Positions 1 to 7,803 of a DNA stretch of 33,092 bases are shown here, one piece after another (the stretch's first letter is position 1; each line of letters opens with the position of its first letter). Source of the stretch: Sinorhizobium terangae (GTDB lineage: Bacteria > Pseudomonadota > Alphaproteobacteria > Rhizobiales > Rhizobiaceae); contig NZ_WITC01000086.1 of assembly GCF_009601505.1 (NCBI RefSeq), forward strand, positions 1 through 33,092. The letters are read 5' to 3'. The position numbers and the translations under genes were made by a program. The notes under the pieces were generated by a model. The model made no database searches. It saw nothing but the letters and a program-made list of their open reading frames with translations, and had not been told where the DNA came from.

Positions 1-600
1 GAGCCTGCTGCTCCTCGGCCTGCTTCGGAGCGCCCTCCTCGGCGGCGGGTTGCTGTTCCTCAGCCTGCTGCTGGCGCTTCTTGCGCGGAGCCTGCTGCTC
101 CTCGGCCTGCTTCGGAGCGCCCTCCTCGGCGGCGGGCTGTTGTTCCTCAGCCTGTTGCTGGCGCTTCTTGCGCGGAGTCTGCTGCTCCTCGGCCTGCTTC
201 GGAGCGGCCTCCTCAGCGGCGGGTTGCTGCTCTTCAGCCTGCTGCTGGCGCTTCTTGCGCTTCGGAGCCGGCTGTTCTTCAGCCTGCTTCGGAGCGGCCT
301 CCTCAGCGGCGGGCTGCTGTTCTTCAACCTGCTGCTGGCGCTTCTTACGCTTCGGCGTCGGTTGCTCCTCGGCCTGCCGCGGAGCGGCCTCCTCGGCGGC
401 GGGCTGCTGTTCTTCAGCTTGCTGCTGACGCTTCTTGCGCCTTGGAGCCGGCTGTTCCTCGGCCTGTCGTGGCGCGCTCTCCTCGGCGGCGGGCTGCTGC
501 TCTTCAGCCTGCTGCTGGCGCTTCTTGCGTCTCGGAGCTTGCTCCTCTTCGGCTTGCGGTTGCTGTTCTTCGGCCTGCCCCTGTTCGGCGGCTTGCTTTC
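1..600. repeat. Tandem 87-90 bp coding repeats
   Basis: Six tandem copies encode the RKKRQQQ...AEEQQ units of the minus-strand protein. The cttcttgcg/cttcttacg core (complement of the RKKR codons) recurs near positions 72, 162, 246, 336, 429 and 519. Spacing is 87-93 bp and the copies stay in frame. A degenerate unit precedes them near 600. The array continues beyond position 1. Confidence 0.85.
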
Positions 601-766
601 TGCGCTTCTTCAGCAGCAGCAATTCCTCGGGCGACGGCTGCTCCGCGCCTTCCTGAGCAACTTCGAACGGCGCCGTCAGGCTCTCGGCAAGCGCGGGCTG
701 GACGGCAAAAGTTGCCGCGAATACCGGCAAGGCCACCGTTGCGAAAAGTCTGGATCGAATCGACAT
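1..766 (-). CDS. Secreted charged-repeat protein (partial, C-terminus outside window)
   Basis: The minus strand is open from an ATG at 766 to the window edge, about 255 codons. A strong GGAAGGA Shine-Dalgarno lies just upstream. Residues 1-27 look like a Sec signal peptide (MSIRSRLF, a hydrophobic core, then QPALA before ES). A short linker (PSPEELLLLKKRRKQ) leads into six tandem units of 29-30 residues (87-90 bp). Each unit carries a basic RKKRQQQ block, an AEEQQPAAEE acidic/Gln block and a P-K/R-QAEEQ block. The units differ mainly by K/R, A/T/P and G/A/S exchanges, which suggests recent duplication. The composition points to an extended or coiled periplasmic or outer-membrane-associated region. 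The C-terminal domain that would assign a family is not in the window, so function is unknown. The complementary strand reads as long Leu-rich frames, which are by-products of the repeat. Confidence 0.8.
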   Translation of the reverse strand, partial: MSIRSRLFATVALPVFAATFAVQPALAESLTAPFEVAQEGAEQPSPEELLLLKKRRKQAAEQGQAEEQQPQAEEEQAPRRKKRQQQAEEQQPAAEESAPRQAEEQPAPRRKKRQQQAEEQQPAAEEAAPRQAEEQPTPKRKKRQQQVEEQQPAAEEAAPKQAEEQPAPKRKKRQQQAEEQQPAAEEAAPKQAEEQQTPRKKRQQQAEEQQPAAEEGAPKQAEEQQAPRKKRQQQAEEQQPAAEEGAPKQAEEQQA

Positions 767-1162
767 TGTCTTCCTTCCTCTTGTCGGGAGGCCTGGCTCG
801 CTGCGCATCCTGTCCGATCGAACGGTCACGCCTGCAAGCCTGCTCCTACAGGGCCATGATCCGCGATTGCGACTTTGGGTTCGGTCACATCCGTAATCGC
901 AACGCTGCAGTCGCGGATCGGTTCCGCTTCAAGGGCTATCGGAGGCGACATTAACCTTACGTGAACAGGCCGTTCATCTTTCCGTCGCGCCATGAAGAGG
1001 ACGAGAGGCGCGTGAGCCCGCTTTCACGTTGGGCGATCGCGCTTTCCAGTTGATTTTTACAAGAGAAGTACGAATATCCCGCCAACCGTGGCGTACGCCC
1101 CGGCCCTATTTGGCATCCGCGAACAAGAAAAAACCGGATGTCAGCCAACAGAGAGGATGATC
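767..1162. other. Divergent intergenic region with an inverted repeat
   Basis: This 396-bp gap separates the divergent repeat-protein gene and the binding-protein gene, so it should hold both promoters. I see no convincing gene. GATCCGCGA (858-866) is inverted as TCGCGGATC (911-919). The match extends to 12 of 13 bases, with a nested TTGCGA/TCGCAA pair inside (868-873 / 896-901). I could not identify promoter hexamers with confidence. Confidence 0.5.
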
Positions 1163-1945
1163 ATGCGTATTTCCAGACGGCTGGCAGCCGCCGCATCGGC
1201 TGCCCTTTTCGCGCTCATGGCAAGCACGGCCATGGCAGACGGCGAAAAGATCGTCTTCGGCACCGAAGGCGCCTACCCGCCCTTCAACAATCTCGAGGCC
1301 GATGGCACGCTGACGGGCTTCGATGTCGACATCGCGAAGGCGCTTTGCGAACAGATGAAGGCAGAGTGCACCTTTGTGACGCAGGAGTGGGACGGCGCCA
1401 TTCCGGCACTGATCGCCAAGAAGTTCGACGCGTTCATCGCTTCCATGTCGATCACCGAGGAGCGTAAGCAGAAGGTCGACTTCACCAACAAGTACTACAA
1501 CACGCCGCCGGCGATCGTCGTTCCAAAGGACTCGCCGATTACCGAGGCGACCGAAGCGGCGCTCGACGGCAAGATGCTTGGCGCGCAGAGCTCCACAACG
1601 CATTCCAACTATGCCGAAGCGCATATGAAGGGCGCTGAACTGAAGCTCTATCCGACCGCGGATGAATACAAGCTCGACCTCGCCAACGGCCGCATTGACG
1701 CAGCCATCGATGACGTCGTAGTGCTTTCGGAATGGCTGAAGACCGAGGACGGCGCTTGCTGCAAGCTGCTCGGCACCCTGCCGATCGACCCGGTCATCAA
1801 CGGTGAAGGCGCCGGCATCGCCGTTCGCAAGGGCGACGACGCGCTGCGCGAAAAGCTCAACAAGGCAATCGACGCCATCCGCGCAAACGGCAAGTACAAG
1901 GAAATCAACGAAAAGTACTTCCCGTTCGACGTCTACGGCAGCTAA
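1163..1945 (+). CDS. Polar amino acid ABC transporter, periplasmic binding protein
   Basis: A 260-residue protein of the family-3 solute-binding type (HisJ/ArgT-like), which captures basic or polar amino acids in the periplasm for an ABC importer. Residues 1-25 are a signal peptide ending AMA before DG. The mature part opens with the typical IVFGTEGAYPPFN strand and has GTLTGFDVDIAKALCE, SMSITEERKQKVDFT and the C-terminal YKEINEKYFP signature. The ATG at 1163 is preferred over the one at 1157 because AGAGAGG ends at 1156, giving about 6 nt spacing. A vicinal CysCys pair (GACCKLLG) is present. Two permease genes follow, but only after a RIME repeat and a terminator, so this gene is probably expressed at a higher level than they are. 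The substrate cannot be read from sequence alone; lysine/arginine/ornithine-type is likely. Confidence 0.9.
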   Translation: MRISRRLAAAASAALFALMASTAMADGEKIVFGTEGAYPPFNNLEADGTLTGFDVDIAKALCEQMKAECTFVTQEWDGAIPALIAKKFDAFIASMSITEERKQKVDFTNKYYNTPPAIVVPKDSPITEATEAALDGKMLGAQSSTTHSNYAEAHMKGAELKLYPTADEYKLDLANGRIDAAIDDVVVLSEWLKTEDGACCKLLGTLPIDPVINGEGAGIAVRKGDDALREKLNKAIDAIRANGKYKEINEKYFPFDVYGS

Positions 1946-1954
1946 GCGACGCCA

Positions 1955-2060
1955 CTACAGCGCCGTGCGTCTTTTCAGACGCACAAAAGGTCGCGGTAGC
2001 CCTTTGAATGGCTGCATGTTTTACCCTTAAGACGGTTCCGACTTAAGGAAACATGCAATA
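1955..2060 (+). repeat. RIME-type palindromic repeat, copy 1
   Basis: Two consecutive palindromes. The first (1955-1999) runs from CTACAGCG to CGCGGTAG and has an inner TGCGTC/GACGCA stem. The second (2012-2057) has TGCATGTTT/AAACATGCA ends and CTTAAG inner arms. It matches the two-palindrome design described for Rhizobium-specific intergenic mosaic elements. It lies between the binding-protein gene and the permease genes. Confidence 0.85.
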
Positions 2061-2115
2061 GGCGCGGTTTTCGCGCCGATCATGCCGGGGAAATCTCGGT
2101 TGATGAAAAAAATGC

Positions 2116-2148
2116 AACGGCGGATGGCTTGCCCTTCCGCCGTTTTTG
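2116..2148 (+). terminator. Rho-independent terminator after the binding-protein gene
   Basis: AACGGCGGA (2116-2124) pairs with TCCGCCGTT (2136-2144) and is followed by a T run to 2147. It lies 70 bp before the first permease gene, so it probably limits read-through from the binding-protein gene. Confidence 0.75.
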
Positions 2149-2216
2149 TTTGACAAGAACCCTCGAAAATAAGCGCAATTGCGCGAAAAAGAACGCTGCA
2201 AGGGGAATTTATTGGC

Positions 2217-3020
2217 ATGAGCGGACTGTTCGCCGCCCTTTTCTCCGTTTTCGCCTGGATCGGGTCGATCATCGATCCGCTCTGCGGTCCGGTCGGAGTG
2301 TTTCGTTGGTTCGGTTCAGGCACGCTTCTGGCGTGTGGCGACGCCGGGTGGGGCGATGAGATCGCCTATGGATTCCTGGTGACGGCTAGCCTCGCGGTTG
2401 CCACCCTGCCCGTGGGGCTGGTGACCGGATTCTTCATCGCGCTCGCCAAGCAATCGAACGAAAGGCAGCTGCGCCTTGCGGCCAATATCTATACGACGAT
2501 CTTTCGCGGCCTGCCCGAGCTCTTGACGCTCTTCATCGTTTACTACGGCCTGCAGATCCTGGTGCAGCAGTTCCTCGCCACCATCGGCTACGAGGGGCCG
2601 GTGGAGATCAACGCTTTCGTTGCAGGCATGATTGCGCTCGGGTTCGTATTCTCCGCCTATTGCTCGGAAGTGCTGCTCTCGGCCTTCAAGGCGATCCCGC
2701 ACGGACAGTATGAGGCCGGCGACGCGCTCGGCTTCCATCGCGGCAAAACGATGCGGCTGATCATCCTCCCGCAGCTCGTGCGCATCGCGCTTCCAGGCCT
2801 CGGCAATCTCTGGATGGCACTCCTCAAGGATACCGCCCTCGTCTCGGTCGTCGGCCTGCCCGACATCCTCCGCCAGACGGGCGTCGCCGCTCGTGTCACC
2901 AAGCATGCGTTCGAGTTCTTCAGCGTGGCCTGCATTCTCTTCCTGATCCTGGCGATGATTTCATCCGTTGTCTTCTCGGCGCTCGAGCGCTGGACCAAAC
3001 GCGCGGAGATGACCCGATGA
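2217..3020 (+). CDS. Amino acid ABC transporter permease (HisQ-type)
   Basis: A 267-residue inner-membrane protein of the HisQ/ArtQ type of the polar amino acid uptake family. It forms the pore together with the next gene's product. Hydrophobic segments lie around 52-77, 98-120, 131-155, 187-213 and 232-255. The EAA loop that contacts the ATPase (EAGDALGFHRGKTMRLIILPQ onward) lies at 166-197. The N-terminus carries an extra hydrophobic stretch (1-28) and a Cys-containing insert before the first conserved segment. The start at 2217 is preceded by AAGGGG. Its last four bases overlap the next start (ATGA), indicating translational coupling. No ATP-binding subunit gene lies nearby. Confidence 0.9.
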   Translation: MSGLFAALFSVFAWIGSIIDPLCGPVGVFRWFGSGTLLACGDAGWGDEIAYGFLVTASLAVATLPVGLVTGFFIALAKQSNERQLRLAANIYTTIFRGLPELLTLFIVYYGLQILVQQFLATIGYEGPVEINAFVAGMIALGFVFSAYCSEVLLSAFKAIPHGQYEAGDALGFHRGKTMRLIILPQLVRIALPGLGNLWMALLKDTALVSVVGLPDILRQTGVAARVTKHAFEFFSVACILFLILAMISSVVFSALERWTKRAEMTR

Positions 3021-3847
3021 GCATCGCAGAGACTATGATTCCGCCCCAGGCACCGCCACCGGCCCCGCCGCGGCCCTACACGCTGTCGCGCTTCATCGGC
3101 AGCGTCACGCTCGGCGTCTGGCTCGCACTCGCCGTCGGCATCTTCCTCACCGTCGTCAACGGCTGGGACCCCGAAAAATTCTCGAGATACGGGCCGAGTT
3201 TCGTGTCCGGTCTCGGCGTTACGCTCCTGCTTGTGATCTCGTCGATCGTCATGGGCGCCATTCTCTCGCTGCCTGTAGCGATTGGGCGCATGTCGAAGAA
3301 CAGGATCTGGTCTTGGCTTTCCTATGCCTATGTCTATTTCTTCCGCGGCACGCCGCTGATCACCCAGCTCTTTCTCGTCTATTACGGCCTCGGCAGCTTC
3401 CGCCCGCAGCTCGAAGCGATGGGGCTCTGGTGGTTTTTCCGGGACGCCTGGAACTGCGCGCTTTTCACCTTCACGCTGAATACCGCCGCCTACCAGGCCG
3501 AAATCCTGCGCGGCGCCATCCAGAGCGTGCCGCGCGGCCAACACGAAGGCGCCGCGGCACTCGGGCTGTCACAGCGCGTCGCTTTCTTCAAGATCATCCT
3601 GCCTCAGGCGATGATCGTCGCGCTCCGCCCCTATGGCAACGAGATCATCCTGATGATCAAGGGCTCGGCGATTGTGGCGATCGTGACCGTCTTCGACCTG
3701 ATGGGCGAGACGCGCCGCGCCTTCTCCCGCACCTTCGACTACCAGATGTATGTCTGGGCCGCGATTCTCTACCTGATGATGGTCGAATTGCTGCGCAACG
3801 TCTGGGCCTTGCTGGAGGCGCGGCTGACGCGGCATCTGAAGCGATAG
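3017..3847 (+). CDS. Amino acid ABC transporter permease (HisM-type)
   Basis: A 276-residue partner permease of the same uptake system. Residues 8-20 are a Pro-rich cytoplasmic tail. Transmembrane segments follow from about 29, with the typical FRGTPLITQLFLVYYG segment at 109-124. The EAA loop lies at 177-208 (EGAAALGLSQ...ILPQ...RPYGN). The start overlaps the stop of the upstream permease gene by 4 bp. With the binding protein at 1163-1945 this gives a three-gene importer that must borrow an ATPase encoded elsewhere or downstream of nothing visible here. The following 217 bp contain no gene. Confidence 0.9.
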   Translation: MSIAETMIPPQAPPPAPPRPYTLSRFIGSVTLGVWLALAVGIFLTVVNGWDPEKFSRYGPSFVSGLGVTLLLVISSIVMGAILSLPVAIGRMSKNRIWSWLSYAYVYFFRGTPLITQLFLVYYGLGSFRPQLEAMGLWWFFRDAWNCALFTFTLNTAAYQAEILRGAIQSVPRGQHEGAAALGLSQRVAFFKIILPQAMIVALRPYGNEIILMIKGSAIVAIVTVFDLMGETRRAFSRTFDYQMYVWAAILYLMMVELLRNVWALLEARLTRHLKR

Positions 3848-4064
3848 CGGAGCGACCGCGGGAAGCCGTCCCCGCTCGCCTTTCGTACTCCGGACAACCG
3901 GCACAGATCGTCCAGCAATCGAAGGCTTTGGCAGCACTGATCAACGAGTGCTGACAAGCCTTTGTTATTGTGAGGAAATCTCATTTCCGCACAAATATTA
4001 GGACTTGATTAATAGATCGAGCGTTTCATCATAGAGACCAACCTTTGCGAGAAGTGAGGTCCTG

Positions 4065-4331
4065 ATGACGAGTGAGATGGAACTGCAGCTCAAGGGTTAC
4101 GGCCTGACGACGGCCCAAATTCTCTACCGGATGCCCGACCATCCGACTTTCCTCCAGACCTATATCTGGCAACACTACGACATCGCGCCGGATTTTCCGG
4201 AGATGCGCCACTTCCTCAAGTTCTGGCAGGAGGAATTGGACGGCCCGCTGCATTCGGTTCGTTATGTGCATCGCAAGCTGATATCGGCCAGCGAATGGCG
4301 GTCGCTCAAGGGAGAGTTCATTCTTCATTGA
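4065..4331 (+). CDS. usg: Usg family protein
   Basis: An 88-residue soluble protein. The conserved string GYGLTTAQILYRMPDHP, then WQHYDIAPDFPEM, LKFWQEELDGPLHSV and a C-terminal R-x-V-x2-R-K region identify it as the alphaproteobacterial Usg family. Its founding member lies upstream of trpF in some species. An old suggestion that it is a subunit of phosphoribosylanthranilate isomerase is not established, and no trp gene is near here. The ATG at 4065 follows GAAGTGAGG at 4051-4059. The gene stands alone, convergent with the DUF2270 gene 19 bp downstream. Biochemical function is unknown. Confidence 0.8.
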   Translation: MTSEMELQLKGYGLTTAQILYRMPDHPTFLQTYIWQHYDIAPDFPEMRHFLKFWQEELDGPLHSVRYVHRKLISASEWRSLKGEFILH

Positions 4332-4350
4332 AGCCGCCAATGCACCGCCG

Positions 4351-5091
4351 TTAGACGTGCACCTCGCCGTGGGCGAGCTCGCCCTCATGCTCTTCCTTGT
4401 GCAGCGACGCGTAGAGGACAAGAACGTAGAAGAGCGCGACGCCGATCATCACCGCCCACCCCGGTACGGGCCCAAGCTCGGCCCTTTCAGTGAAGTCGGT
4501 CCAGGAACGGACGTGGCCGAAAGGTTCGCCATTGGCGGAAATCTTCGGTGACGAGATTTTCAGTGCCCAGGCCAAAAGCAGGATCAGATACATCCAGCAG
4601 TAGTTGCGCTGAAGTCTCCGACAGACCGCCTCGCGGTAGCTCATCAGGAAGGCCGGCTTCCGCAGGCTCATTGCGATCGATGCGGACCACTTGAGGCTTG
4701 GCTGTCCCTCCGGCGAAAGAATCTGAGCGAAATATCCGCGCTCGAGTTGGCGCACGCGAGCGCGGTAGACATCGAAGAAGCGATAACGTCTTGCCTCGAT
4801 CAGCAGCAGCAAGGTGATCAGAAGCATCGCGAACAGCAAAACGCCATGATGCGAGGACGGCGTCGAGAGCGATACGGAGAGCATCGCCGCAACAACGGTG
4901 ATCGCCCAGTTCGACGTGCGGTCGATGCGGTCCCGCCATCCCGCCATTCGGCCCAGCTCGCCGCGATAATAATGGACGATCGTGTTGATCGTCTCTTGCG
5001 TCGTCTGCGGCAGCGGCGGCCCCTGCCGCTCCGGCGATTCCGTTTCCCGCAACTCCGTTTCCAATGTCAGCGGGCTGAGTTCAGCAGGCAT
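4351..5091 (-). CDS. DUF2270 family membrane protein
   Basis: A 246-residue predicted inner-membrane protein. About 60 polar residues are followed by two adjacent hydrophobic segments (RTSNWAITVVAAMLS and HHGVLLFAMLLITLLLLIEA). A conserved cytoplasmic block comes next (ARRYRFFDVYRARVRQLERG, FAQIL, then RRLQRNYCWMYLILLLAW), and a last membrane segment lies near the C-terminus. This pattern matches DUF2270 proteins, whose function is unknown. I place the start at 5091 because GGGAGGG lies about 8 nt upstream. Longer in-frame starts at 5172/5178 have no ribosome-binding site. The tail is acidic and His-rich (HKEEHEGELAHGEVHV). Confidence 0.75.
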   Translation of the reverse strand: MPAELSPLTLETELRETESPERQGPPLPQTTQETINTIVHYYRGELGRMAGWRDRIDRTSNWAITVVAAMLSVSLSTPSSHHGVLLFAMLLITLLLLIEARRYRFFDVYRARVRQLERGYFAQILSPEGQPSLKWSASIAMSLRKPAFLMSYREAVCRRLQRNYCWMYLILLLAWALKISSPKISANGEPFGHVRSWTDFTERAELGPVPGWAVMIGVALFYVLVLYASLHKEEHEGELAHGEVHV

Positions 5092-5288
5092 CGGCGTTCC
5101 CTCCCGGTCTTCCTTATTGAATGGATGATGACTCCATTCCGGCCCCGGATAAATCCCGCGAGGCCCGCGCATCGTCATATTTTTACCGAACGCTAAATGT
5201 TCGTTTTTTGTTTCGCAAAAGCTACGAATGAATCGCCCCTCCCGAACGGCGGATTGCCAAAGTCTGCGGACGGTCGTAAGAAGCGCCC

Positions 5289-6116
5289 ATGACGCAGCAG
5301 AACAAGAAGATCGACGAAGAAGCCTTGGCGGAGGCGTACAACCGCGCGCTTTCGTTTGAAAAATCCGGCAATCTCGACGCAGCCGCGACGGCTTACGCGG
5401 AAGTCCTGACGCTCGACCCGGAGGATCACGGCGGCGCCGCCGTTCGCCTCGCCTCGATGGGACGCGGCGAAACGCCGTTGAAGGCGCCCGACGCCTATGT
5501 CGCGACGCTCTTCGACCAGCATGCCGATGTTTTCGAGAACGTCCTCGTCGACCAGCTCGACTATTGCGTCCCGCTGCTGGTTCGCCAGCGCCTGCAGGCG
5601 TTGGGACTCGGCCCCTTCCAGCGTGTTCTTGATCTCGGCTGCGGCACGGGTCTGACAGGCGGCGCGCTGCGCGACATGGCGGACGATATAACCGGCATCG
5701 ACCTCTCCGAAAACATGGTCGAGATCGCGCACGAAAAGGATGTCTACGAGACGCTCTATGTCGCCGAAGCGGTCGATTTCCTGGACGACAACGACGAGGC
5801 CCCCTTCGACCTGATCGTCGCGACCGACGTGCTGCCCTATATGGGCGCTCTCGAAGCGCTGTTCTTTGGTGCGGTCGACAATCTCGTTCCGGGAGGCCTG
5901 CTGATCTTCTCCAGCGAAACTCTTCCGGCGGAAACCTTTGCCGGCCGCGATTACATGGTCGGCCCGCATCAGCGTTTTGCCCATTCGGAAGCCTACCTGC
6001 GCGATCGCCTGACGGCGACCGGTTTCGAAATCATCGAGATCGGCGATATCACCGTACGCATGGAGGAAGGCGAGCCGATCGCCGGGCAGTTGGTGGTCGC
6101 CCGCTTCAAGCTCTGA
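5289..6116 (+). CDS. TPR-containing SAM-dependent methyltransferase
   Basis: A 275-residue protein with two parts. Residues 8-45 form one tetratricopeptide-like helical repeat (EALAEAYNRALSFEKSGNLD onward). A class I methyltransferase fold follows, with motif I VLDLGCGTG at 113-121, the acidic loop GIDLSENM after it, and a motif IV-like FDLIVATDVLPYM. The closing strand carries GGLLIFSSET. It likely transfers a methyl group from S-adenosylmethionine to an unknown, possibly protein or small-molecule, acceptor. The ATG at 5289 is preceded by a modest GTAAGAAG. It is divergent from the DUF2270 gene and 115 bp from the oxidoreductase gene. The substrate is not predictable from sequence. Confidence 0.85.
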   Translation: MTQQNKKIDEEALAEAYNRALSFEKSGNLDAAATAYAEVLTLDPEDHGGAAVRLASMGRGETPLKAPDAYVATLFDQHADVFENVLVDQLDYCVPLLVRQRLQALGLGPFQRVLDLGCGTGLTGGALRDMADDITGIDLSENMVEIAHEKDVYETLYVAEAVDFLDDNDEAPFDLIVATDVLPYMGALEALFFGAVDNLVPGGLLIFSSETLPAETFAGRDYMVGPHQRFAHSEAYLRDRLTATGFEIIEIGDITVRMEEGEPIAGQLVVARFKL

Positions 6117-6231
6117 GGGAAACGATCGCGAAGCTCCTGATGTGCCAGGAATGCGCCCCGGCCCCTTTTCCGCACGCCGGCCATCGGATACACCTGCCCC
6201 AATGCAAATGGGAGCATGGGAGTCTGCAGGA

Positions 6232-7101
6232 ATGGCTAAAGTCGCATTCATCGGTCTCGGCGTCATGGGTTACCCCATGGCCGGTCACCTCAAGGTTCGC
6301 GGCGGACACGAACTGACCGTCTATAACCGCACCGCAGAGAAGGCGCAGAAGTGGGCGGCCGAGTTCGGTGGCCGCGCGGCTGCGACCCCAGCAGAGGCAG
6401 CGGACGGCCAGGATCTCGTCTTCGCCTGTGTCGGCAATGACGATGACCTTCGCTCCGTGACCACCGGCAAGGATGGCGCCTTTGAAGCTCTCAAGCCGGG
6501 CGCTGTGTTCATCGACAACACCACGGCCTCGGCCGAGGTCGCCCGCGAACTCTACGGCGCCGCCCGCGCGAAGAACGCGCATTTCATCGACGCGCCGGTT
6601 TCCGGCGGGCAGGCTGGCGCAGAGAATGGTGTGCTGACTGTGATGTGCGGCGGCGACCAGGATGTCTTCGACAGAGCCAGGCCGGTGATCGACGCCTATG
6701 CCCGCATGGTTGGTCTGATGGGCCCCGCAGGCGCCGGCCAGCTTACCAAGATGATCAACCAGATCTGCATCGCCGGCCTCGTGCAGGGGCTCGCCGAAGG
6801 CATTCATTTCGGCAAGAAGGCGGGGCTGGACATCGAGAAGGTGATCGATGTCATATCAAAGGGTGCCGCCGGATCCTGGCAGATGGAGAACCGCCACAAG
6901 ACGATGAATGCCGGCAAATACGATTTCGGCTTTGCCGTCGACTGGATGCGCAAGGATCTCGATATCGTGCTGGCCGAGGCCCGCCGCAACGGCGCCAAGC
7001 TCCCGGTCACCGCTCTGGTCGATCAGTTCTATGCCGATATCCAGGCGCTCGGCGGCAATCGCTGGGATACTTCGTCGCTGCTTGCCCGTCTCGAAAAATG
7101 A
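6232..7101 (+). CDS. NAD(P)-dependent beta-hydroxyacid dehydrogenase (3-hydroxyisobutyrate dehydrogenase family)
   Basis: A 289-residue enzyme of the HIBADH / tartronate-semialdehyde reductase family, which oxidises beta-hydroxyacids or reduces the matching semialdehydes. The Rossmann GLGVMG motif lies at 8-13, the substrate motif DAPVSGGQAGAENG at about 120-133, and the catalytic Lys is K173 in GQLTKMINQ. Length and all key residues are typical. The start at 6232 puts the first beta strand (MAKVAFIGLG) at the N-terminus and follows GGGAG by about 9 nt. In-frame ATGs at 6202 and 6208 would only add residues absent from the family. The stop overlaps the next start by 4 bp. NADP preference is suggested by NRT after the second strand. 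Confidence 0.9.
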   Translation: MAKVAFIGLGVMGYPMAGHLKVRGGHELTVYNRTAEKAQKWAAEFGGRAAATPAEAADGQDLVFACVGNDDDLRSVTTGKDGAFEALKPGAVFIDNTTASAEVARELYGAARAKNAHFIDAPVSGGQAGAENGVLTVMCGGDQDVFDRARPVIDAYARMVGLMGPAGAGQLTKMINQICIAGLVQGLAEGIHFGKKAGLDIEKVIDVISKGAAGSWQMENRHKTMNAGKYDFGFAVDWMRKDLDIVLAEARRNGAKLPVTALVDQFYADIQALGGNRWDTSSLLARLEK

Positions 7102-7796
7102 CGCTTTCGCCCGCGTCCACAGTCGGCGAAGTCATCGAACACATGCGGGCGCTCGGCTGGAAGGAAAACGTGGCTGGCATGGCGCGGTTCGGCATTGTCA
7201 CGCAAACCGCGCTTGGCCTCTCCAACGTCGAGCTGCGTCGCATTGCCCGGCAAGTGAAAGTCGACCACGCCCGGGCGATGGCGCTTTGGCAATCAAACAT
7301 CCGCGAAGCCCGCTTGCTCGCGGCCTTCAGCGCCTCCCCGAGCGAGCTCACATTGGACGAGGCGCGGGAATGGGCCGGCGACTGCAATTCCTGGGAGCTC
7401 GCCGATACGGTCGCCGACCTCTTTGTCGCCGCTCGTTTCGAGCGGACGCTCATTCCGGAATTTGCCGCCGATGAACGGGAGTTCGTCCGCCGCATCGCCT
7501 TCGCGATGATCGCGACCGCGGCTGTCCACCTGAAGAAGGAGCCGGATTCGCTCCTCGTTGCCTGGCTGCCGCTTATCGAAGCGCATGCCGCCGATGAACG
7601 CAATTTCGTGAAGAAGGCGGTCAATTGGGCGCTGCGCCAGATCGGCAAACGCAGCGCCGCTTGCTACGGACCTGCGCTCGCACTGGCGCAAAAGCTCGCC
7701 GACAGCGACCGTCGTTCGGCAAGGTGGATCGGAAAGGATGCGTTGCGCGAGCTTCAAAGCGATCCCGTGCGTATCCGGCTTGGCATCCAAGCCTGA
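7098..7796 (+). CDS. DNA alkylation repair protein, AlkD-like
   Basis: A 232-residue all-helical protein resembling the AlkC/AlkD HEAT-repeat glycosylase family, which removes alkylated bases such as 3- and 7-methylpurines. Family hallmarks are NSWELAD at about 97-103, where Asp103 corresponds to the AlkD catalytic-region Asp in W-x-L-x-D, and ERNFVKKAVNWALRQIGKRS at 167-186 with the aromatic Trp177. The ATG at 7098 overlaps the upstream stop (ATGA), so the gene is translationally coupled to the dehydrogenase despite the unrelated function. It converges on the Lrp gene with a 7-bp gap. Activity is inferred from family resemblance only. Confidence 0.8.
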   Translation: MTLSPASTVGEVIEHMRALGWKENVAGMARFGIVTQTALGLSNVELRRIARQVKVDHARAMALWQSNIREARLLAAFSASPSELTLDEAREWAGDCNSWELADTVADLFVAARFERTLIPEFAADEREFVRRIAFAMIATAAVHLKKEPDSLLVAWLPLIEAHAADERNFVKKAVNWALRQIGKRSAACYGPALALAQKLADSDRRSARWIGKDALRELQSDPVRIRLGIQA

Positions 7797-7803
7797 CGCA
7801 GGG

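Noticed and set aside
50..859. Long plus-strand Leu-rich open frames over the first 860 bases
   Set aside because: They are the complement of the minus-strand charged-repeat gene, which has a signal peptide, a strong ribosome-binding site and sensible repeats; the Leu runs come from complementing CAG/GAG-type codons.
5187..5210. GAAC-N7-GTTC inverted repeat followed by T6
   Set aside because: The alphaproteobacterial SOS box is the direct form GTTC-N7-GTTC, so this is not a LexA site; as a terminator the stem is only 5 bp and no plus-strand gene precedes it.
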